Shown: positions 9,244 to 17,931 of the stretch, one piece after another
How positions within the stretch are numbered: position 1 is the stretch's first letter
How the letters are laid out: each line of letters begins with the position of its first letter
Assembly: GCA_044353165.1 (NCBI GenBank)
Contig: JBILCM010000004.1
Span: forward strand, 1 to 64,000
Reading direction: 5' to 3'
Length of the DNA stretch: 64,000 nt
Source: JBILCM01 sp044353165
Lineage (GTDB): Bacteria > Bacillota > Bacilli > Paenibacillales > YIM-B00363
Program-made: the position numbers and the translations under genes
Notes under the pieces: generated by a model
What the model was told of the DNA's origin: nothing
The model's database searches: none
The model's input: only the letters and a program-made list of their open reading frames with translations

Positions 9244-9951
9244 GTGAAATCATCCATTCTTGTCATTGACGATGACGAGAAAATCACCTCCATGTTACGG
9301 CGGGGGCTGGCATTCGAAGGATACGGTGTGCGGACGGCTCGTAATGGTGCGGAAGGATTAGAGTCGATTCGGCAGCAAGAGCCGGATCTCCTTGTGCTTG
9401 ATGTGATGATGCCAGGCATCGACGGTTGGGAGGTTTGCCGTCGCGTTCGGGAAGCAGGACTTCGAATGCCCATTCTGATGCTCACAGCGAAGGATGATGT
9501 AGGTGACCGGGTGCGCGGACTTGATGCTGGCGCAGATGATTATTTAATCAAACCGTTCGCACTTGAGGAATTGTTGGCGAGAATTCGCGCACTCATTAGG
9601 CGAATGGAGACAGTGTCATCACCTTCCACTGAGCGTGAGCCTTACCCTTGGATTTCATATGAAGATATTGAGCTGAATCCGGATACGCGGGAGGTTTTGC
9701 GGGGAAACCGTTCGATTGAATTAACAGCGAAGGAATATGATCTGTTGTTGCTGTTTTTGTCTAATCCACGCCGAGTGCTGTCACGTGACGTATTGATGGA
9801 CAAAATTTGGGGTTTCGACTATAGCGGCGAATCGAACGTATTGGAAGTATATGTGGCGATGCTTCGCCAGAAGCTCGAAGAGGGCGGCGAACGGCGATTG
9901 ATTCAGACGGTTCGCGGCACAGGTTATGTCCTTAGAGGAGATAAAACATGA
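9244..9951 (+). CDS. OmpR-family response regulator
   Basis: The 235-residue protein has a receiver domain with the acidic pair DDDE near residue 9, phospho-acceptor Asp53 in LVLDVMMPG and Lys in IKPFA. A winged-helix DNA-binding domain follows, with the recognition region ESNVLEVYVAMLRQKL and a C-terminal TVRGTGYVLR. GTG at 9244 is preceded by GGGGGGAG. It overlaps the histidine kinase gene by four bases (ATGA), so the two are translationally coupled partners. The stimulus is not evident from sequence. Confidence 0.92.
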   Translation: MKSSILVIDDDEKITSMLRRGLAFEGYGVRTARNGAEGLESIRQQEPDLLVLDVMMPGIDGWEVCRRVREAGLRMPILMLTAKDDVGDRVRGLDAGADDYLIKPFALEELLARIRALIRRMETVSSPSTEREPYPWISYEDIELNPDTREVLRGNRSIELTAKEYDLLLLFLSNPRRVLSRDVLMDKIWGFDYSGESNVLEVYVAMLRQKLEEGGERRLIQTVRGTGYVLRGDKT

Positions 9952-11471
9952 GCATTCGGCTTCGACTTACGTTATGGTACACCGCGGTGCTTGGTGTGAC
10001 CGTTATTGCTTGCAGTGCAGCCATCTACGTATTTGTCTCGTACGTATTGTATTCTGTTGAGAAACGAGAGATGCAATCGCTCGCAAACCGTGTCGTTGAA
10101 GATATTAGCGTACGGGAAAACCGAAGTTTATTTTTTGGATCGCGCATGACGCTGGAGCTTCCTGAGCTTAACGAGTTCCGCTATTCTCGCTATTATGTGC
10201 AAGTGGTGGATCAAGAAGGTCAAATTCGTGACCGGAATGCCAGTGTCAACTTACCTGTACCGGAAGAAGCATTACGGCAAGAAGGTTTTCAGAAAAGTTT
10301 CTTTCAGGAACAACGCATCGAGTCCTATGTTTTCTTAATCCATAATTACCCCTTGATTATCGATAGTACCGCTGAGGGCGGATTGCAATACGTAGGTTTA
10401 TTGCAGGTCGCTACGATGGTCAACGATATCGAACAAACATTGGCTTCCTTGCGCACGATCTTGACGTTGGTCGGACTGACCGCCTTGGTGCTTGCTTCGA
10501 CGCTGGGATGGTTTCTGGCCAAGAAAGCGTTACAACCGATTGAACTCGTGATTGGCGCAGCTGAACGGATCGGACAGGCCCAAGATTTACATCACCGGAT
10601 ACCTTACGAAGGACCTCAGGATGAAATCGGTCGGTTAACAGACACGGTGAATGGGATGTTAGGCCGAATTCAGCTAGCGTATCAAGAACTGGAAGAAGTC
10701 ATTCGCGCACAGCGCCGATTCGTCTCTGATGCGTCCCACGAACTTCGCACGCCGCTAACGACCATTCGAGGGAACGCTGAATTGTTAGAGCGTATGTGGC
10801 ATCGCTTGCAATCCGATGCGAATACGGATGTATCCGGCCCGTTCGTTGAAGCTGTTCGCGATATTGCTGATGAGGCTGAGCGAATGAGTCAACAAGTGAA
10901 TGACTTGTTGGCGCTAGCCCGCGCGGATGCCGGGCGCACAATGGAGAAACAGCCCATTGCATTATTGCCGCTTGTTGAAGAGGTTGCGCGGAAAGCGAAA
11001 TTATTGCCGCGCAGTGCGGCGTGGATCATGGGGGATTTGCTCCCATTAGAGGGCGCCCGCGTATCGGGGGACGGGGACTTGCTCCGGCAACTGTTGTTTA
11101 TATTTATTGAGAATGCATTCAAGTATACCCCAACAGGTGCAGTCGAGATGAGCGCTATACATGATAATGATCGGAATAATATTGGCATACGCATACGCGA
11201 TACCGGTATTGGCATGGACAAAGAAGATGTTCCGCACATCTTTGAACGCTTCTATCGAGCGGATAAGTCTCGCGGAGAGACGGCTGGTACCGGACTAGGA
11301 CTTGCTATTGCCCGCTGGATCATTGATGAACATGAAGGTTCGATCGAGGTGCTAACGAAGAAAGGGGAAGGCTCATCGTTTATTATTTGGCTCCCCCTCA
11401 TCTATGCGAGCGACACACAATTCGCTTATAATCAAAAGAAAGGGAGTGACACAACGAATGGAAGTCATTAA
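9948..11471 (+). CDS. Sensor histidine kinase, partner of the upstream regulator
   Basis: The 507-residue membrane kinase has a helix near residues 11-35, an extracytoplasmic sensor region of about 130 residues with no family I recognise, and a second helix near 171-192. A HAMP linker follows, then the phospho-acceptor His264 in [10 protein letters not shown]. The ATPase domain shows [16 protein letters not shown] and GTGLGLA. Its stop lies 14 bases inside ispH, so regulator, kinase and ispH form a tight three-gene cluster. Whether that pairing is functional or incidental is unknown. Confidence 0.93.
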   Translation: MSIRLRLTLWYTAVLGVTVIACSAAIYVFVSYVLYSVEKREMQSLANRVVEDISVRENRSLFFGSRMTLELPELNEFRYSRYYVQVVDQEGQIRDRNASVNLPVPEEALRQEGFQKSFFQEQRIESYVFLIHNYPLIIDSTAEGGLQYVGLLQVATMVNDIEQTLASLRTILTLVGLTALVLASTLGWFLAKKALQPIELVIGAAERIGQAQDLHHRIPYEGPQDEIGRLTDTVNGMLGRIQLAYQELEEVIRAQRRFVSDASHELRTPLTTIRGNAELLERMWHRLQSDANTDVSGPFVEAVRDIADEAERMSQQVNDLLALARADAGRTMEKQPIALLPLVEEVARKAKLLPRSAAWIMGDLLPLEGARVSGDGDLLRQLLFIFIENAFKYTPTGAVEMSAIHDNDRNNIGIRIRDTGIGMDKEDVPHIFERFYRADKSRGETAGTGLGLAIARWIIDEHEGSIEVLTKKGEGSSFIIWLPLIYASDTQFAYNQKKGSDTTNGSH

Positions 11472-12402
11472 AATTTCGCCGCGCGGATATTGTTACGGGG
11501 TTGTCGATGCGATGGTATTGGCGTTGCAGACAGCGCGAAACTTGAATTTGCCGCGGCCCATATATATTCTCGGTATGATTGTGCACAACGCGCATATTAC
11601 AGATGCATTCGAACGGGAAGGCGTTATTACGCTGGATGGCCCGAACCGGTTGGACATTCTCGAGCAAGTGGAGCGGGGCACGATTATTTTTACAGCGCAT
11701 GGCGTATCGCCTGAAGTGCGTAAACGTGCGATCGAGAAAGGATTAACGGTCGTGGACGCGACGTGCCCCGATGTGACGAAGACGCACGATTTAATCCGTG
11801 AGAAGACAGCACTCGGTTACGAGATCATTTATATTGGCAAGAAAGGCCATCCTGAACCTGAAGGTGCCATCGGTGTGGCGCCAGACAAGGTGCATCTGAT
11901 TGAGCGTGAAGATGAAATTGAAACGTTAGAGGTTCCGGCGAGCACGCGTGTGTTGGTGACGAATCAAACCACGATGAGTCAATGGGATATTCGTCATATT
12001 ATGAAGAAGGTCATTGATCGATACCCACACGCTGAAATTCATAACGAGATTTGTCTGGCTACACAAGTACGACAAGAAGCCGTGGCCGAACAAGCAGCTC
12101 AGGCCGATTTGGTGATCGTCGTTGGGGACCCGCGCAGTAACAATTCCAACCGATTGGCGCAAGTATCTGAGGAAATTGCTGGGGTCAAGGCTTATCGGAT
12201 ATCGGATGTGGGTGAATTGCGCCCCGAGTGGCTGAGCCATGTCCGCAAGGTGGGTGTCACATCCGGCGCATCCACGCCGACGCCTGTCACGAAGGAAGTC
12301 ATTGCGTATTTGGAACAATTTCAACAACAAGACACTACAACTTGGGTGCCTGTTCGCACCTTGAATCCGGATAAGTTGTTGCCCACCGTCAAAGAGCGTT
12401 GA
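11458..12402 (+). CDS. ispH: 4-hydroxy-3-methylbut-2-enyl diphosphate reductase
   Basis: This is the last enzyme of the non-mevalonate isoprenoid pathway, reducing HMBPP to IPP and DMAPP with an iron-sulfur cluster. The 314-residue protein has the three cluster cysteines: Cys12 (GYCYGV), Cys103 (DATCPDV) and Cys199 ([10 protein letters not shown]). It also has the TNQTTMS motif. The ATG at 11458 has GGGAGTGAC upstream and overlaps the kinase gene by 14 bases. The frame upstream of it lies within the kinase gene and is ignored. Confidence 0.95.
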   Translation: MEVIKISPRGYCYGVVDAMVLALQTARNLNLPRPIYILGMIVHNAHITDAFEREGVITLDGPNRLDILEQVERGTIIFTAHGVSPEVRKRAIEKGLTVVDATCPDVTKTHDLIREKTALGYEIIYIGKKGHPEPEGAIGVAPDKVHLIEREDEIETLEVPASTRVLVTNQTTMSQWDIRHIMKKVIDRYPHAEIHNEICLATQVRQEAVAEQAAQADLVIVVGDPRSNNSNRLAQVSEEIAGVKAYRISDVGELRPEWLSHVRKVGVTSGASTPTPVTKEVIAYLEQFQQQDTTTWVPVRTLNPDKLLPTVKER

Positions 12403-12417
12403 TCGTTTTTTTGAATA

Positions 12418-12446
12418 TTGACGGGAGCTTATTTTTCTATTATAAT
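12418..12446 (+). promoter_or_regulatory. Sigma-A promoter of aroF
   Basis: TTGACG (12418-12423) and a perfect TATAAT (12441-12446) with a 17-base spacer. The start near 12453 gives a leader of about 100 bases before aroF. Confidence 0.75.
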
Positions 12447-12458
12447 TTGCTTTAGTGA

Positions 12459-12521
12459 ATAAAAGCATAACAGCATAAAAGCATAAAAGCGAATACGCGC
12501 CGAAGTATAAAAGCAAATCAC
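12459..12521 (+). repeat. Short direct repeats (AAAGCATA-like) in the aroF leader
   Basis: Between the promoter and aroF the sequence contains AAAAGCATAA, CAGCATAA, AAGCATAA, AAGCGAATA and later AAGTATAAAAGC, a degenerate 9-base tandem repeat. It lies in the untranslated leader. No known leader RNA or terminator was recognised in it. Confidence 0.5.
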
Positions 12522-12552
12522 AATCCAGATAAGAAGAAAAGGAGAGGTCAAG

Positions 12553-13581
12553 ATGATCGCAATATTAACGAATACCGCTGGGGAAGAGAAGATTCAGGAG
12601 GTCGTCCGGCTGATCGAGAAGCGTGGATTGCAAGCGCATGTCTCGAAGGGGACGGATCGCACCGTTGTGGGGATCATTGGCAAAGCCGAACCGATGTTGG
12701 CGGAACAACTCCGCCAAATGCAAGGCGTCGAGAATGTTGTTAAAATTTCCAAATCCTATAAGTTGGCAAGCCGTGATTTTCACCCAGACGATACCGTCAT
12801 CGAAATCAAAGGTGTCCGCATTGGAGGCGAAGAACTCGTTATCATGGGTGGTCCTTGCGCTGTCGAGTCCCGAGAACAGATAATGGAAATTGCTGCGCGC
12901 GTGAAGGCGTCTGGGGCACAAGTGTTGCGCGGCGGCGCGTTCAAACCACGAACAGGACCCTATAGTTTCCAAGGTGTCGGTGTTGAAGGTTTGGAATGGA
13001 TGAAGGAAGCAGGCGACAAATACGGTCTTGTAACCATTACGGAAGTCATGACGCCAGAATATGTAGATGTATGCGCCCAATACGCAGATATTATGCAAGT
13101 GGGAACACGCAACATGCAGAATTTCGATCTGCTTCGCAAATTGGGTACTTGCGGCAGACCTGTACTCCTCAAGCGTGGATTTAGCGCGACCTATGACGAG
13201 TGGTTGAATGCAGCTGAATACATTCTTGCTGGCGGCAACCCCGATGTGATGCTTTGTGAGCGCGGTATTCGTACGTTCGAGACCTATACACGCAACACGC
13301 TAGACTTATCGGCGATCCCCGTCATGAAACAGTTAAGCCATCTTCCGGTTATCTCAGACCCTAGCCATGGCACAGGACGGAGAGAATTGGTAGCGACCAT
13401 GACGAAGGCATCCGTTGCAGCCGGTGCTGATGGGCTAATCATTGAGATGCATACCGATCCAGATAACTCCATGACGGGCGATGGTGTTCAATCGCTATTT
13501 CCAGACCAATTCGACACGTTATTGCGTGAATTGGGTCAGCTCGCGCCGCTCGTCGGCAAGACATTCAACGCAGGAATATAA
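12553..13581 (+). CDS. aroF: 3-deoxy-7-phosphoheptulonate synthase (DAHP synthase, type I beta) with N-terminal regulatory domain
   Basis: This enzyme condenses phosphoenolpyruvate and erythrose 4-phosphate to start the shikimate pathway. The 342-residue protein has a ferredoxin-like/ACT-type N-terminal domain (about 1-70), followed by a barrel with GGPCAVES, RGGAFKPRTGPYSFQG, EVMTPEYVD and SDPSHGTGRR. This matches the Thermotoga-like layout, where the N-terminal domain binds aromatic amino acids for feedback inhibition. The ATG follows AAGGAGAGG. No chorismate mutase domain is attached. It is a single-gene unit with its own promoter and terminator. Confidence 0.93.
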   Translation: MIAILTNTAGEEKIQEVVRLIEKRGLQAHVSKGTDRTVVGIIGKAEPMLAEQLRQMQGVENVVKISKSYKLASRDFHPDDTVIEIKGVRIGGEELVIMGGPCAVESREQIMEIAARVKASGAQVLRGGAFKPRTGPYSFQGVGVEGLEWMKEAGDKYGLVTITEVMTPEYVDVCAQYADIMQVGTRNMQNFDLLRKLGTCGRPVLLKRGFSATYDEWLNAAEYILAGGNPDVMLCERGIRTFETYTRNTLDLSAIPVMKQLSHLPVISDPSHGTGRRELVATMTKASVAAGADGLIIEMHTDPDNSMTGDGVQSLFPDQFDTLLRELGQLAPLVGKTFNAGI

Positions 13582-13600
13582 CCCGGAATTCAATTGTTCC

Positions 13601-13658
13601 CGGCTACTTCACACAGAGGGTGTGGGACGAACCTTCTGAATGATGTAGCCGTATTTTT
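13601..13658 (+). terminator. Probable terminator after aroF
   Basis: CGGCTAC (13601-13607) pairs with GTAGCCG (13645-13651), followed by TATTTTTAT. The loop is long and may contain a smaller inner hairpin. Confidence 0.6.
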
Positions 13659-13686
13659 ATGTTGTGAACGTTTACATCCCGAAAGA

Positions 13687-13703
13687 TGTAAGTATACCTT
13701 ACA
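13687..13703 (+). promoter_or_regulatory. GlnR/TnrA-type operator upstream of glnA
   Basis: The 17-base sequence TGTAAGTATACCTTACA fits the nitrogen-regulator consensus TGTNA-N7-TNACA exactly and ends six bases before the -35 of glnA. Control by GlnR or TnrA under nitrogen status is inferred. A weaker half-matching sequence lies just upstream near 13664-13677. Confidence 0.75.
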
Positions 13704-13709
13704 CAGCTA

Positions 13710-13738
13710 TTGACGCTGTCCATCTGTGCGTTTATAAT
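13710..13738 (+). promoter_or_regulatory. Sigma-A promoter of glnA
   Basis: TTGACG (13710-13715), 17-base spacer, TATAAT (13733-13738). Expected start near 13745. Confidence 0.75.
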
Positions 13739-13756
13739 TATCAGCAAGATTGGGGA

Positions 13757-13777
13757 GTAAATTGATTAACAATTTAC
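13757..13777 (+). repeat. Perfect inverted repeat in the glnA leader
   Basis: GTAAATTG (13757-13764) and CAATTTAC (13770-13777) flank ATTAA. It sits about 12-32 bases after the predicted start. It could be a second operator or a 5'-UTR hairpin. It does not fit the GlnR consensus. Confidence 0.7.
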
Positions 13778-13819
13778 GCTTTTAACTTAAAAAACGTTCG
13801 GAAATGGGAGGTTTTTTGC

Positions 13820-15244
13820 ATGTCAGCTCAAAGCGTTCTGCAACTTATCAAAGAAAAAAATATTGAATGGGTGGATTTCCGCTTTGTAGGTTTATCCGGT
13901 AAAGCACAACACATCTCTTTGCCAGCAGTCGAAATTGACGAAGAAACTTTCGTTAACGGCGTTGCCTTCGATGGTTCCTCCATCCCAGGGTTCCGTGGTA
14001 TCGAGAATTCTGACATGGTCATGATGCCAGACACAGAAACAGCTTATGTAGATCCATTCACGCAACACCCAACCTTAATTGTGATGTGTGACATCGTAAC
14101 GGCTGAAGGTGAAGCTTACGATCGTGATCCGCGTGGTATTGCCCTTAAAGCAGAAGCATACTTAAAATCAACAGGAATTGGTACAGCGGCATATTTCGGT
14201 CCTGAGTCCGAGTTCTTCATCTTCGATGATGTTCGTTATGAATCCGGAATGAACAAATCGTATTTCGAAGTCGATTCGGAAGAAGCGGCTTGGAATACGG
14301 GTCGTAAAGAAGAAGGCGGGAACCTTGGATTCAAAGTCCCGGTTAAAGGCGGTTATGTTCCAGTTCAGCCTGTGGACACGCAACAAGACATTCGTAGTGA
14401 AATGTGTCGACTGATGATGGAAGCAGGCATTCGCATCGACCGTCATCATCACGAAGTGGCTACTGCAGGACAAGGTGAAATCAACTTCCGCTTCGATACA
14501 TTAACAAAGACAGCTGACAATCTGTTGAAGTACAAATACATCGTACACAACACAGCTCGCCAATACGGTAAAACTGCAACCTTCATGCCTAAACCGTTAT
14601 TCGGTGATAATGGAAGCGGCATGCACGTGCACCAATCCATTTTTGACGGTGGAACTCCTTTGTTCTATGAGAAAGGTACATATGCGAATATGAGCGAGAT
14701 GGCGATGCATTATATCGGCGGCATCCTTCATCACGCACCAGCCATTATCGCATTCACCAATCCAAGCACGAATTCGTACAAGCGTCTTGTGCCAGGTTAT
14801 GAAGCGCCAGTAAATCTCGTATTCTCCAAGGGGAACCGTTCAGCAGCAGTCCGTATTCCGATTGCGGCTGTCACACCCAAAGGCGCGCGCATTGAATTCC
14901 GTACGCCGGACTCTACAGCAAACCCATACCTTGCTTTCGCTGCCATGTTGATGGCGGGACTTGATGGGATCAAGAACAAGATTGACCCGACCAAACTTGG
15001 TTACGGACCGATCGACAAGAACATCTACGAATTGTCTGACGAAGACAAGAAAGAAATTCGCAGTGTGCCGGGCTCACTCGACGAAGCACTTGATGCATTG
15101 CTTGCGGATCATGAATTCTTGACAGCAGGGGACGTCTTCACGAAAGAATTTATCGAGAACTATGTTGATTACAAGCGTTCCGAAGCGAAATCGGTTGCGA
15201 TTCGCCCGCATCCATTGGAGTATTCATTGTACTACGATTGCTAA
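13820..15244 (+). CDS. glnA: Glutamine synthetase, type I (GSI-beta-like)
   Basis: This cytosolic dodecameric enzyme makes glutamine from glutamate, ammonia and ATP. The 474-residue protein has the family motifs DGSSIPGFRGIENSDM, GPESEFFIFD, HHHEVATAGQGE, the ATP loop MPKPLFGDNGSGMH and RIPIAAVTPKGARIEFR. Length and the segment KNIYELSDED, matching the adenylylation-loop region of E. coli GlnA (KNLYDL), place it with the GSI-beta type. B. subtilis GlnA is the shorter GSI-alpha form of about 444 residues. No glnR gene is adjacent. The ATG follows GGGAGG. A GlnR-type box lies upstream. Confidence 0.95.
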   Translation: MSAQSVLQLIKEKNIEWVDFRFVGLSGKAQHISLPAVEIDEETFVNGVAFDGSSIPGFRGIENSDMVMMPDTETAYVDPFTQHPTLIVMCDIVTAEGEAYDRDPRGIALKAEAYLKSTGIGTAAYFGPESEFFIFDDVRYESGMNKSYFEVDSEEAAWNTGRKEEGGNLGFKVPVKGGYVPVQPVDTQQDIRSEMCRLMMEAGIRIDRHHHEVATAGQGEINFRFDTLTKTADNLLKYKYIVHNTARQYGKTATFMPKPLFGDNGSGMHVHQSIFDGGTPLFYEKGTYANMSEMAMHYIGGILHHAPAIIAFTNPSTNSYKRLVPGYEAPVNLVFSKGNRSAAVRIPIAAVTPKGARIEFRTPDSTANPYLAFAAMLMAGLDGIKNKIDPTKLGYGPIDKNIYELSDEDKKEIRSVPGSLDEALDALLADHEFLTAGDVFTKEFIENYVDYKRSEAKSVAIRPHPLEYSLYYDC

Positions 15245-15285
15245 TTGCATGATTTGATACATCCATAGCACTTATCGATTTCCTT

Positions 15286-15328
15286 CTTCCTCGGCAGCTC
15301 GTCCTACGACACTGCCGGGGAAGTTTTC
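15286..15328 (+). terminator. Intrinsic terminator after glnA
   Basis: CTTCCTCGGCAG (15286-15297) pairs with CTGCCGGGGAAG (15312-15323, one G-U pair) and TTTT follows. Confidence 0.85.
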
Positions 15329-15433
15329 TGTTTTGTCATGGTTTGTCGAGGATTGTGCTTGAATGGATGCTTGTGGATTGATAAGATAGAATGTATTGAT
15401 AACGCCAAAATATACATAATGGGAGTGGAACAA

Positions 15434-16522
15434 GTGGTCAAACGCGCGCATAACTTTAATGCAGGGCCGGCAGCGTTGCCGCTAGAAGTACTACAGATGG
15501 CTGCTGAACAAATGACCGATTTCGATGGTACAGGCATGTCGGTAATGGAGATGTCGCACCGCAGCGCAACCTATGAACGGGTCCACGAAGAGACACAACA
15601 GTTATTTCGTCAGTTGTTCGGGGTGCCTGATGCATATAAAATCTTGTTCTTGCAAGGCGGAGCCAGTACCCAATTTGCCATGGTACCGATGAATCTGTTG
15701 CTTCCCGGACAGAAGGCAGCTTATGTGGTGTCAGGCTCTTGGGGTATTAAAGCGCATAAAGAAGCCCAATTGTTCGGTGAAGCGGTTGTTGCGGCAACTT
15801 CCAAATCAACAGGCTTCCGTAGCGTTCCAGATCTCACAGGATTGTCGTGGGATCACAATGCAGCCTATGCACATATCACCACCAATGAAACGATTGAAGG
15901 CGTCCAGTTCCAGACGATTCCTGACGTGGGGAATATCCCCTTGGTTGCCGACATGTCGAGTGATATTCTCAGTCGTCCGATGGACGTGTCGAAGTTTGCG
16001 CTTATCTACGCAGGGGCGCAGAAAAATTTGGGTCCATCGGGTGTAACCGTGGTGATGGTCAAAGAAGAACTTGTCCAAAGTTCACCCGATCACCTCGCCA
16101 CGATGCTGCGATATGACACCCATGCGAGCAACAACTCGTTGTATAACACACCGCCGTCGTTCTCGGTGTATTTTATGAATCTGGTGTTGCGCTGGATTGA
16201 AGCGCAGGGTGGATTAGTCGCCATCGAAGCGGCCAATCGGGCCAAAACCGATCTCATCTATCGAGCCATCGATGAAAGTAACGGTTTTTACAGCGGTCAT
16301 GCGGAGACGGCGTATCGTTCGCGGATGAATGTTACGTTCCGTTTACATAGCGAGGACAATGAGAAGAAGTTTCTCAAAGAAGCAGAAGCAGCCGGTTTCG
16401 TTGGATTGAAGGGACATCGCAGTGTCGGCGGGTGCCGCGCATCGACTTACAACGCCGTGCCCTATGCGTCGTGCGCAGCATTGGCGGAGTTCATGACGGA
16501 TTTCTGGAAGAAACACCAATAG
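15434..16522 (+). CDS. serC: Phosphoserine aminotransferase
   Basis: This PLP enzyme converts 3-phosphohydroxypyruvate to phosphoserine in serine synthesis. The 362-residue length equals E. coli SerC. Landmarks are FNAGPAALP at the N terminus, FLQGGAS, ADMSSDI, the PLP lysine in YAGAQKNLGPSG, and GHRSVGGCRAS near the end. GTG at 15434 is chosen because GGGAGTGG ends six bases before it. The ATG at 15419 would put the ribosome site inside the gene. The last 32 bases overlap the 3' end of the convergent regulator gene. Confidence 0.94.
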   Translation: MVKRAHNFNAGPAALPLEVLQMAAEQMTDFDGTGMSVMEMSHRSATYERVHEETQQLFRQLFGVPDAYKILFLQGGASTQFAMVPMNLLLPGQKAAYVVSGSWGIKAHKEAQLFGEAVVAATSKSTGFRSVPDLTGLSWDHNAAYAHITTNETIEGVQFQTIPDVGNIPLVADMSSDILSRPMDVSKFALIYAGAQKNLGPSGVTVVMVKEELVQSSPDHLATMLRYDTHASNNSLYNTPPSFSVYFMNLVLRWIEAQGGLVAIEAANRAKTDLIYRAIDESNGFYSGHAETAYRSRMNVTFRLHSEDNEKKFLKEAEAAGFVGLKGHRSVGGCRASTYNAVPYASCAALAEFMTDFWKKHQ

Positions 16523-17228
16523 CGTTATTTTTTACAACGGGTTCACAGAGCTTGTAGCCAATATTGCGAACCGTGATGATGTATTCGGGATTTCTTGCGT
16601 TGACTTCAATTTTGTCCCGCAAGTGACTCATATGCACATCAACAATCCGAGTGTCCCCGAGGAAATGATAATCCCATACCCCATGGAGCAGATGTTGTCG
16701 CGAGAGCACCTTACCTGGATGCTTCATCATGAACAGCAAGAGATCGAACTCTTTAGGGGTTAATTCAATAACTTGGCCATGATGCGTCACTTCGCGCTGA
16801 TGCGGATGGACTGCGAGGGCTCCGATAGTGAGTACGTCTTCCTCGACGTAGCCTGGGATGGCCGTCGTTCGGCGGAGAATGGCTTGAATACGGGAGATCA
16901 ATTCTTGCGGGGAGAACGGCTTCGTCATGTAGTCATCTGCCCCATTGTCCAAACCGGCAATCTTGTCGGATAAATCTTGAAGTGCTGACACAATGATGAT
17001 CGGCACGAAATTGCCTTGCGCACGAAGCTTGCGACAAACCTCAATCCCGTTCATTCGGGGCAGCATCAAGTCCAGCACGATTAGATCCGGACGGAATGAG
17101 GCAATCACATCCCATACGGCTTCGCCATCGTGCGCGCACTGCACATCATATCCGGCCATTCTTACATTGAATTCAATTAACATCGCAATGGAAGGCTCAT
17201 CATCCACAACTAAAATTTTATGTGTCAT
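16491..17228 (-). CDS. PhoP-like OmpR-family response regulator (no adjacent kinase)
   Basis: The 245-residue protein has a receiver domain (Asp53 in LIVLDLMLPRMNG, Lys in MTKPFSP) and a winged-helix DNA-binding domain with ELTPKEFDLL and the helix region DTRIVDVHMSHLRDKIE. It resembles PhoP/YycF-type regulators. No histidine kinase is beside it, so it is an orphan here. The winged helix normally ends near RNIGYKL. The remaining tail of about 17 residues is partly antisense to serC. Start is the ATG at 17228; a weak AAGATGAC precedes it. Confidence 0.9.
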   Translation of the reverse strand: MTHKILVVDDEPSIAMLIEFNVRMAGYDVQCAHDGEAVWDVIASFRPDLIVLDLMLPRMNGIEVCRKLRAQGNFVPIIIVSALQDLSDKIAGLDNGADDYMTKPFSPQELISRIQAILRRTTAIPGYVEEDVLTIGALAVHPHQREVTHHGQVIELTPKEFDLLLFMMKHPGKVLSRQHLLHGVWDYHFLGDTRIVDVHMSHLRDKIEVNARNPEYIITVRNIGYKLCEPVVKNNAIGVSSRNPS

Positions 17229-17359
17229 CTTCTTTCATCTCCCCAAGGTCGAATGCATCGGTACAAACAGACGATGTAAATAAATTGTAAGCGTCACATA
17301 TCAAGTCTGAATTAACCGTAAGTAAACGTAATGTAAAATGTTCTGGAAGGAGATGCGGC

Positions 17360-17824
17360 GTGGTTTTCCATATTGTGCTTGTTGAGCCCGAAATTCCAGC
17401 GAATACAGGGAACATATCGCGCACTTGCGCAGGGACGGGCGCCCACCTCCATCTGGTGCGACCGCTTGGTTTCTCCATCGATGATCGGGAGCTCAAGCGG
17501 GCAGGTCTTGATTATTGGCCAGCAGTAAACCTTCATGTGTATGATTCCTTCGCCGAAGTGATCGCGAACAACGACATCGCAAGAATGTTCTTCGCTACAA
17601 CGAAAGGAAGTCGCCTATATACGGAGTTCACCTATGAAGATGGGGATATGTTCGTGTTCGGGAAAGAAACAGCCGGCTTGCCGGATTCGATTCTCTCGTT
17701 GGCTCCGGATCAGCGGATTCGCATCCCGATGAATTCACATATTCGTTCCCTGAATTTATCGAATTCGGTTGCGATTGTGCTTTATGAAGCATTGCGACAT
17801 ACCGGTTTCGGGGATTTGCGGTAA
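17360..17824 (+). CDS. trmL: tRNA (cytidine/uridine-34 2'-O)-methyltransferase TrmL
   Basis: This small SPOUT-family enzyme methylates the wobble ribose of tRNA-Leu. The 154-residue protein has all three SPOUT motifs: EPEIPANTGNISRTCAGTG, then FGKETAGLP, then RIPMNSHIRSLNLSNSVAIVLYEALR with the trefoil-knot SAM site. Length is typical. The GTG at 17360 follows GGAAGGAG. It is transcribed divergently from the orphan regulator. Confidence 0.94.
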   Translation: MVFHIVLVEPEIPANTGNISRTCAGTGAHLHLVRPLGFSIDDRELKRAGLDYWPAVNLHVYDSFAEVIANNDIARMFFATTKGSRLYTEFTYEDGDMFVFGKETAGLPDSILSLAPDQRIRIPMNSHIRSLNLSNSVAIVLYEALRHTGFGDLR

Positions 17825-17844
17825 GACGGTGACCCTAGTAACAC

Positions 17845-17903
17845 AAAAAAACTGACCTCTGCGTGAACGAAATCGTTCGTGCGCGGGTCAGTCTTTATCT
17901 TTT
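17845..17903. terminator. Bidirectional terminator between trmL and the minus-strand small gene
   Basis: ACTGACC (17851-17857) pairs with GGTCAGT (17886-17892), with an inner hairpin GAACGAAATCGTTC. The plus strand continues with CTTTATCTTTT and the minus strand with TTTTTTGTG, so it can stop transcription from both sides. Confidence 0.8.
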
Positions 17904-17931
17904 ATCAGGGGGTAATACGAATGGTCTTTGC

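Noticed and set aside
17318..17345. PhoP-like box (TTAACC plus similar repeats) between the orphan regulator and trmL
   Set aside because: Only one half-site is reasonable and spacing is not that of a Pho box. Too weak to report as a site.
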